A stretch of DNA of 64,000 nucleotides from positions 62,001-126,000 of the forward strand of contig NZ_QFZK01000008.1 of the NCBI RefSeq assembly GCF_003415675.1, written 5' to 3'. The first letter of the stretch is position 1. Every line of letters begins with the position of its first letter. The position numbers were made by a program, and so were the translations under genes. The notes under the pieces were generated by a model. It was not told where the DNA came from and did no database searches. It saw nothing but the letters and a program-made list of their open reading frames with translations. Origin of the DNA: Rhodoferax lacus. GTDB lineage: Bacteria > Pseudomonadota > Gammaproteobacteria > Burkholderiales > Burkholderiaceae_C. This document shows positions 60,097-64,000 of the stretch, piece after piece.

Positions 60097-61143
60097 ATGA
60101 GCCAGAAAAAAAGATTGGGCGGCGGGGTGACGGCGGCTATCGGCGCTGCGCTTTTGTTCGGGACGGGAACGCCATTGGCCAAGCTGCTGTTGGGTAGCGT
60201 GGGGCCATGGATGCTGGCGGGCTTGCTCTACTTGGGCTCGGGCGTGGGGCTGACGCTGTACCGCATGGCCGTCAAGGCTGTGCCCGTCAAGCTGGCCAAA
60301 GGCGAGGCGGTGTGGCTGGGAGGTGCCACTTTGGCTGGTGGCGTGGTCGGCCCGCTGCTGCTGATGGCGGGGTTGTCCGGCATGCCAGCGTCGGGCGCGT
60401 CCTTGCTGCTCAACGCCGAAGGCGTATTCACGGCGGTGCTGGCATGGGTGGCGTTTCGCGAGAACTTCGATCGCCGGATCGCGCTAGGGATGGCGATGAT
60501 CGCAGCCGGGGCGGTCGTGCTTAGTTGGCCGGGCGAAGTGAGTTTCGCCGGGATGTGGCCCGCGCTGGCGGTTTTGGGCGCGTGCTTCGCATGGGGCGTG
60601 GACAACAACTTGACCCGCAAGGTCTCCCTCAACGATGCGACGTGGATCGCCTCGGTCAAAGGGCTGGTGGCGGGCAGCGTGAACCTCGCATTGGCATTGG
60701 CGGTCGGGGACAAGATTCCGGGCGGCGCGACGGTGGCGGCGGCAATGGCCGTGGGCTTTCTGGCCTATGGCGTGAGCTTGGCCCTGTTCGTGGTGGGGCT
60801 GAGGCACTTGGGCACCGCCCGTACCGGGGCGTATTTTTCAGTGGCACCATTTTTCGGAGCGGCGCTTGCCGTGCTGGGCGGCGAAACCGTAACGATGGGG
60901 CTCGCGACGGCGGGTTTGCTTATGGGGGCAGGCGTATGGTTGCATCTGACGGAAAAGCATGAACATGTGCATGACCACGAAGCGATGGAGCACGACCATG
61001 AGCATGAACACGACGGGCACCATCAGCATGTGCATGCCGACAGCCAGCATGTGATCGGCAAGCATGCGCACCCGCATCGGCATGACCCGATGAGCCATGT
61101 CCATGCCCACTACCCGGATGCGCATCACAGGCACTCACACTGA
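60097..61143 (+). CDS. EamA/DMT-superfamily transporter with a His-rich metal-binding tail
   Basis: A 348-residue protein: ten membrane segments in two EamA repeats (LFGTGTPLAKLLLGSVGPW; WPALAVLGACFAWGVDNNLT), then a cytoplasmic or periplasmic tail from about residue 288 very rich in histidine with Asp/Glu (EHVHDHEAMEHDHEHEHDG and further HxH runs to the end). DMT members usually carry metabolites; a His-rich tail suggests metal binding or metal sensing, so export of Ni, Co, Zn or Cu is plausible but unproven. It precedes other metal-linked genes. Confidence 0.85.
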   Translation: MSQKKRLGGGVTAAIGAALLFGTGTPLAKLLLGSVGPWMLAGLLYLGSGVGLTLYRMAVKAVPVKLAKGEAVWLGGATLAGGVVGPLLLMAGLSGMPASGASLLLNAEGVFTAVLAWVAFRENFDRRIALGMAMIAAGAVVLSWPGEVSFAGMWPALAVLGACFAWGVDNNLTRKVSLNDATWIASVKGLVAGSVNLALALAVGDKIPGGATVAAAMAVGFLAYGVSLALFVVGLRHLGTARTGAYFSVAPFFGAALAVLGGETVTMGLATAGLLMGAGVWLHLTEKHEHVHDHEAMEHDHEHEHDGHHQHVHADSQHVIGKHAHPHRHDPMSHVHAHYPDAHHRHSH

Positions 61144-61191
61144 CAAACTCTATAGTGGCTACTGCCCGTAGAGAGCAAACGCCTTGGACCG

Positions 61192-61839
61192 CTACGCGCG
61201 CACCATGGATAGGACTCCATCCTCACGACGAATGACATTGGCTTTTTCCAGAGCGGCCAGCGTCCGGTACAACGCCTCGTGGGTGATGCCCAGCTCGCCC
61301 GCCAAGGATTTAAGTCCCGTGGTGGCCGCGTAGGAGCCATCCTGCCCCTCGGTGTTGATGAGGTGGAGTACCCGGTCCTTGACCGACTTCATGCTCAGGC
61401 GCTCGCAGTGAAGGCGCAGGCGGCGGACTTCCCCGTTGAGCATGCCGATCCAGCGACTGGCGAACGCCGGGTCGCGCTCTAGCTCGGCGGACAAGTCCCG
61501 GATGGGGATTTTGACGACGGTAGTGTCGACGATGGCCAGCGCGTCGCAGTGGTACTTAGCTGATTTCAGGCTTGCCTCGCTCACGAAGCCTTGGCGCGTG
61601 CGCTGCAAGACCACGGGCTCTCCTTGCAATCCGGTGCGTTCCAAGGTGATTTCTCCCGAGATCACGTAAAACATCCATTCAGGCTTTTCTCCTGTAAGGA
61701 AGATGCGTTCATTCTTCGGAAAGCGCGCACCCTCGCACCGGGCGTGGAAAGTCGACGGCAAAAGCGCCTTCAGGGCCGTTGGAAGAATCATGCTTTTCAT
61801 ATGACTCGGATCATATGTGGGATCGTTGATGGCAGCCAT
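61192..61839 (-). CDS. Crp/Fnr-family transcriptional regulator
   Basis: A 215-residue regulator with an N-terminal cyclic-nucleotide-binding-like beta roll (FPKNERIFLTGEKPEWMFYV, SGEITLERT) and a C-terminal winged helix (SLAGELGITHEALYRTLAAL). No Fnr-type cysteine cluster is present. GGAG is placed 5 bases before the ATG at 61839, favouring it over an upstream in-frame ATG. It is divergent from the HMA gene, with only 59 bp between starts, and may control this metal cluster. Confidence 0.87.
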   Translation of the reverse strand: MAAINDPTYDPSHMKSMILPTALKALLPSTFHARCEGARFPKNERIFLTGEKPEWMFYVISGEITLERTGLQGEPVVLQRTRQGFVSEASLKSAKYHCDALAIVDTTVVKIPIRDLSAELERDPAFASRWIGMLNGEVRRLRLHCERLSMKSVKDRVLHLINTEGQDGSYAATTGLKSLAGELGITHEALYRTLAALEKANVIRREDGVLSMVRA

Positions 61840-61898
61840 ACTTTCTCCATGCCGCAGTGATCCCGCTGCGCTTGGCGACAACTTCAAAGGAGTTCGAA

Positions 61899-62177
61899 AT
61901 GAACACACCCATGCAAATCGAAATAGACAACCTCAAATGCGGTGGTTGCGAAAAATCCATTGTCAAAGGGCTATCGGCCATGCCGGAGGTCTTTGACTTG
62001 GTGGTGGACCGCGACCATCAAACGGTGCACTTCACCGGCGCTGCCTCAGACCGCGATGCGGTAGTCCAGAAGCTGCGCTCCATGGGTTATCCGGAGAAGG
62101 GCTCGCTCGCTGGAATGGAAGCTGGCTTGGCCAACGCCAAGTCGTTCGTAAGTTGCGCCGTAGGGCGCATGTCCTGA
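61899..62177 (+). CDS. Heavy-metal-associated (HMA) domain metallochaperone
   Basis: A 92-residue CopZ-like protein. The metal-binding CGGC (Cys14, Cys17) lies in IEIDNLKCGGCEKSIVKGL, followed by the ferredoxin-like fold (VFDLVVDRDHQTVHFTG, KLRSMGYPEKG). A typical HMA loop is MxCxxC; here it is LKCGGC. A C-terminal extension of about 20 residues holds one further Cys. AAGGAG precedes the ATG. Probably a cytosolic Cu(I) or related metal carrier. Confidence 0.85.
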   Translation: MNTPMQIEIDNLKCGGCEKSIVKGLSAMPEVFDLVVDRDHQTVHFTGAASDRDAVVQKLRSMGYPEKGSLAGMEAGLANAKSFVSCAVGRMS

Positions 62178-62208
62178 TTCGCCACATTCAATCAACTAGA
62201 AGATCATT

Positions 62209-62568
62209 ATGAAAAAGTACCTCGTTTCCGCTCTGGCCATCGCTCTTATTGGCGCCTCTATTGCGAGCATCGCGCAATCCACCCCGATGGATCATTCATC
62301 CCACGGGATGACAGGCATGGGCATGCAAGGCATGAAGGGGATGGATTCCCTCGACATGCAGGCCATGCAAAAGAAGATGGGCGCGGCCAAGACCGACGAA
62401 GAGCGCCAAGCGTTGATGGCGGAGCAGCAAAAGCTGATGATGGAAAAGCGCTCCCACATGATGTCGTCGAATGCGAGTGGCAATGATATGACTGGTATGC
62501 AGGGCAATATGGCTGAGCGCCAGCAGATGATGCAGAACCGCAAGGGAATGGGAATGATGCCCATGTAA
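62209..62568 (+). CDS. Secreted methionine-rich protein, probable periplasmic metal binder
   Basis: A 119-residue protein with a signal peptide (MKKYLVSALAIALIGASIAS) and a mature part crowded with Met, often as MxxM or MxGM (MTGMGMQGMKGMDSLDMQAM). Met-rich periplasmic proteins bind Cu(I). A Glu/Lys-rich helix (TDEERQALMAEQQKLMMEKR) sits in the middle. It lies 31 bp after the HMA gene on the same strand, consistent with a copper role. Confidence 0.8.
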   Translation: MKKYLVSALAIALIGASIASIAQSTPMDHSSHGMTGMGMQGMKGMDSLDMQAMQKKMGAAKTDEERQALMAEQQKLMMEKRSHMMSSNASGNDMTGMQGNMAERQQMMQNRKGMGMMPM

Positions 62569-62593
62569 GGTTGGGCCATCCTCCTACGCTCGT

Positions 62594-62616
62594 GTTAGGG
62601 ACCGCTTAGCCCTAAC
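62594..62616 (+). terminator. Hairpin after the Met-rich gene, possible terminator
   Basis: GTTAGGG and CCCTAAC form a 7-bp stem with a 9-base loop, followed by CTGG-TTAG-CCAG and then a GTTTTTG run at 62634. The T run is 18 bp from the first stem, so it could be a weak terminator. Confidence 0.4.
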
Positions 62617-62703
62617 TGGTTAGCCAGCCGGGGCGTTTTTGATTTTCGGGAGTGCGCCGTAGCAAGCGTCAACGGACGGTTGGGTGTGCTGTCAGGCCTG
62701 GTC

Positions 62704-62868
62704 TCACTGGTTCGAGGCGTCGCCGGCGGATGTGTCAACGTTAGCTGATTCGCGAATCTTCTTACGGATGAACGCATGCAAACCCCAAGCCAATCCCAAG
62801 GAGACAAGCGTCGCCGCCAGAGCCACGAGGCCGTAGTCGGTGGAGAACAGGTCAACGATCAAGGCCAT
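62704..62868 (-). CDS. DUF3149-like single-span membrane microprotein
   Basis: A 54-residue protein on the reverse strand, beginning MALIVDLFSTDYGLVALAAT, which matches the pattern of DUF3149 (LFxxDYGL followed by one membrane segment). The membrane span is about residues 14-33, then a basic stretch FIRKKIRES and a polar tail. Function is unknown. It is convergent with the Met-rich gene and divergent from the interrupted small gene. Its conserved opening argues that it is real despite its size. Confidence 0.7.
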   Translation of the reverse strand: MALIVDLFSTDYGLVALAATLVSLGLAWGLHAFIRKKIRESANVDTSAGDASNQ

Positions 62869-62975
62869 GCGGGTTGGGCTCCGTCAAAAGAGTCATCGTA
62901 CGGTATTGTTGAAGTCGGGCTGAGAGCTGCTTATGCTCAAAGAAGCAAGATGGTCCATCAAGAAGGAAGCCATTC

Positions 62976-63170
62976 ATGAATAGCGCAGAGCAAAAAGAAT
63001 TTTTAAAGGCGACGGCTTGACTGCGCCCCTTCACGCGTTGGGCTGCGGCACTCTCGTTCAAGACCGAGGGGCTCTTGCCTGCGGCGATCAGAAATCTGCC
63101 CTTGAAGTTGGTGAAGATGATCTTTGCCCGCCACCACAAGAGCGCGGGATCGGGCTGCAAGTCGTGTTGA
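62976..63170 (+). pseudogene. Small gene interrupted by a single in-frame TGA (codon 15)
   Basis: From an ATG at 62976 with AGGAAG ahead, one frame reads MNSAEQKEFLKATA, then TGA at 63018-63020, then LRPFTRWAAALSFKTEGLLP and on to GSGCKSC and a TGA at 63168-63170. The part after the first TGA has protein-like composition: a hydrophobic and basic helix (AAIRNLPLKLVKMIF) and a C-terminal Cys pair. Either Trp (TGG) became TGA, a nonsense mutation, or the codon is read as selenocysteine. I do not recognise the family. The neighbours handle metals. Confidence 0.55.
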
Positions 63171-63184
63171 ACCAGGAGAAAAGA

Positions 63185-63763
63185 ATGAAGTTTTTGAACA
63201 TGATCGCCATGGCTTCCATGGTCTTGGCCATGGCAAGCGCTGCAAAAGCCCAAACGATGGATGGGCAGATGATGGACCATCAAAACATGGACCATGCCGC
63301 CCACATGAAGATGATGGCCGAAGCCCAGAGACAAGCGGAGGTCTCAAAGCTTGGCAACGATGTCATGCCATTCACGCTGGCCGCAACGACCCACATCTTC
63401 GCCAAAGGCGAAGCCGGTGGTACGCAGCGGGTGGTGGCGAAGGCGGCGGGCGACGAAGCCCAGATCAAACTGATCCGCCAGCACTTGCATGAAATTCAAG
63501 CGCAGTTTTTGAAGGGAGACTTCTCCGGTCCGACCCATATCCATGGCAAGACCATGCCGGGATTGGCCGAACTCAAAGCCGCGAAGCCGGGGCAAATCGC
63601 CATCGACTACAAAGACATTAAGGACGGGGCCGAATTGACCTACAAGACCTCGGATGCGAAGATGGTCGCGGCATTGCACAAGTGGTTCGACGCGCAGTTG
63701 TCGGATCATGGCAAGGATGCGATGGAAGGGCACGCCCACCATGAAGGCATGAAGATGCAATGA
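63185..63763 (+). CDS. Secreted Met/His-rich protein of a metal cluster
   Basis: A 192-residue protein with a signal peptide (to about residue 22, ending AKA), a Met/His/Asp-rich start to the mature chain (MDGQMMDHQNMDHAAHMKMM), then a folded domain with TLAATTHIFAKGEAGGTQRV, IRQHLHEIQAQFLKGDFSGP and a His-rich end (DAMEGHAHHEGMKMQ). Proteins like this are sometimes labelled aspartate carbamoyltransferase in databases; no such domain is visible. A periplasmic metal-binding role is likely. AGGAGAAAAGA precedes the ATG. Confidence 0.75.
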   Translation: MKFLNMIAMASMVLAMASAAKAQTMDGQMMDHQNMDHAAHMKMMAEAQRQAEVSKLGNDVMPFTLAATTHIFAKGEAGGTQRVVAKAAGDEAQIKLIRQHLHEIQAQFLKGDFSGPTHIHGKTMPGLAELKAAKPGQIAIDYKDIKDGAELTYKTSDAKMVAALHKWFDAQLSDHGKDAMEGHAHHEGMKMQ

Positions 63764-63797
63764 TGCCTTGAGTTTTACATTCAATCAGAGACCAGCG

Positions 63798-64000
63798 ATG
63801 AACGATCAATCGGAGCATTGGGAGAAGGTTTACCAGACCAAGTCCGCGGAAGCGGTGAGCTGGTTTCAGGAACATGCATATCGCTCGCTGGACATCATCC
63901 GTTCCATCGGAGCGGACAAGTCGGCGGGCATCGTCGACGTGGGCGGCGGCGCGTCGACGTTGGTGGATGACCTGCTTGCGGACGGGTTTCGCGGCATCAC
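63798..64000 (+). CDS. Class I SAM-dependent methyltransferase, N-terminal part (cut by window edge)
   Basis: An ATG at 63798 opens a frame of 67 codons to the window edge. It reads WEKVYQTKSAEAVSWFQEHA and then the SAM-binding motif I GIVDVGGGASTLVDDLL, typical of small methyltransferases found in metal and tellurite clusters. The target cannot be told from this part. It lies 34 bp after the Met/His-rich gene and may belong to the same transcript. Confidence 0.8.
   Translation, partial: MNDQSEHWEKVYQTKSAEAVSWFQEHAYRSLDIIRSIGADKSAGIVDVGGGASTLVDDLLADGFRGI

Noticed and set aside
63018-63060. Firm selenocysteine call for the in-frame TGA
   Set aside because: The hairpin after TGA is weak, begins too close to the codon for a typical bacterial SECIS, and no sel genes are in view; kept only as an alternative.
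63017-63184. TTG-started N-terminal extension of the Met/His-rich protein
   Set aside because: It would mask a clear signal peptide and overlaps the other small frame; the ATG at 63185 has its own AGGAG.

Overview
The window is a Betaproteobacterial chromosome segment, most likely Comamonadaceae (Rhodoferax/Acidovorax-like). This rests on the high GC, the gene neighbourhoods ptsN-hprK, fur|bamE-dapB, exbBD-leuS-lptE-holA-proA and gshA-kup-gshB, and a GC-rich intergenic repeat of a kind I associate with that family. No database search was possible; every family call comes from reading the translated sequence.

Layout. 1-5.5 kb: a partial membrane protein, hpf, ptsN, hprK, fur, bamE, dapB, exbB and exbD. 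5.6-11.4 kb: leuS-lptE-holA-proA, a tight co-directional run. 11.4-17.0 kb: glutathione synthesis (gshA, gshB) flanking a Kup potassium transporter and a BenE-family transporter. 17.2-30.5 kb: mixed accessory and housekeeping genes: a FAS1 protein, a class II amidotransferase, a 4-OT tautomerase, a GT39/PAP2 pair for lipid-linked glycan work, a Rossmann/DUF2520 protein, a stress-kinase group (SrkA-like kinase, Ser/Thr kinase fused to UspA, metallophosphoesterase), a NodIJ-like ABC exporter, amn and a lipid kinase. 30.2-38.8 kb: a tandem repeat array, glcB, a class III CoA transferase with a LysR regulator, a DUF4143 ATPase, proC and glpK.

38.8-47.5 kb is a complete glycerol uptake and catabolism locus: divergent glpR, then the ABC importer glpSTPQUV, then glpD, with glpK nearby. 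The two ATPases have complementary degenerate motifs, predicting one working and one dead ATP site. An array of CGAA-containing boxes lies between glpR and glpS.

47.5-56.5 kb is the spc plus alpha ribosomal protein region (rplN to rplQ, with secY and rpoA). It has its own near-consensus promoter directly after glpD, so it is detached from the S10 genes. A possible remnant of infA lies between secY and rpmJ.

56.5-64 kb starts with an initiator tRNA-Met and looks like accessory DNA: unknown genes, an MFS transporter, two small zinc-ribbon-like proteins, then a metal-handling cluster (EamA transporter with a His-rich tail, Crp/Fnr regulator, HMA metallochaperone, Met-rich secreted protein, DUF3149 microprotein, Met/His-rich secreted protein, methyltransferase start). 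In that cluster a 65-codon reading frame is interrupted by a single in-frame TGA.
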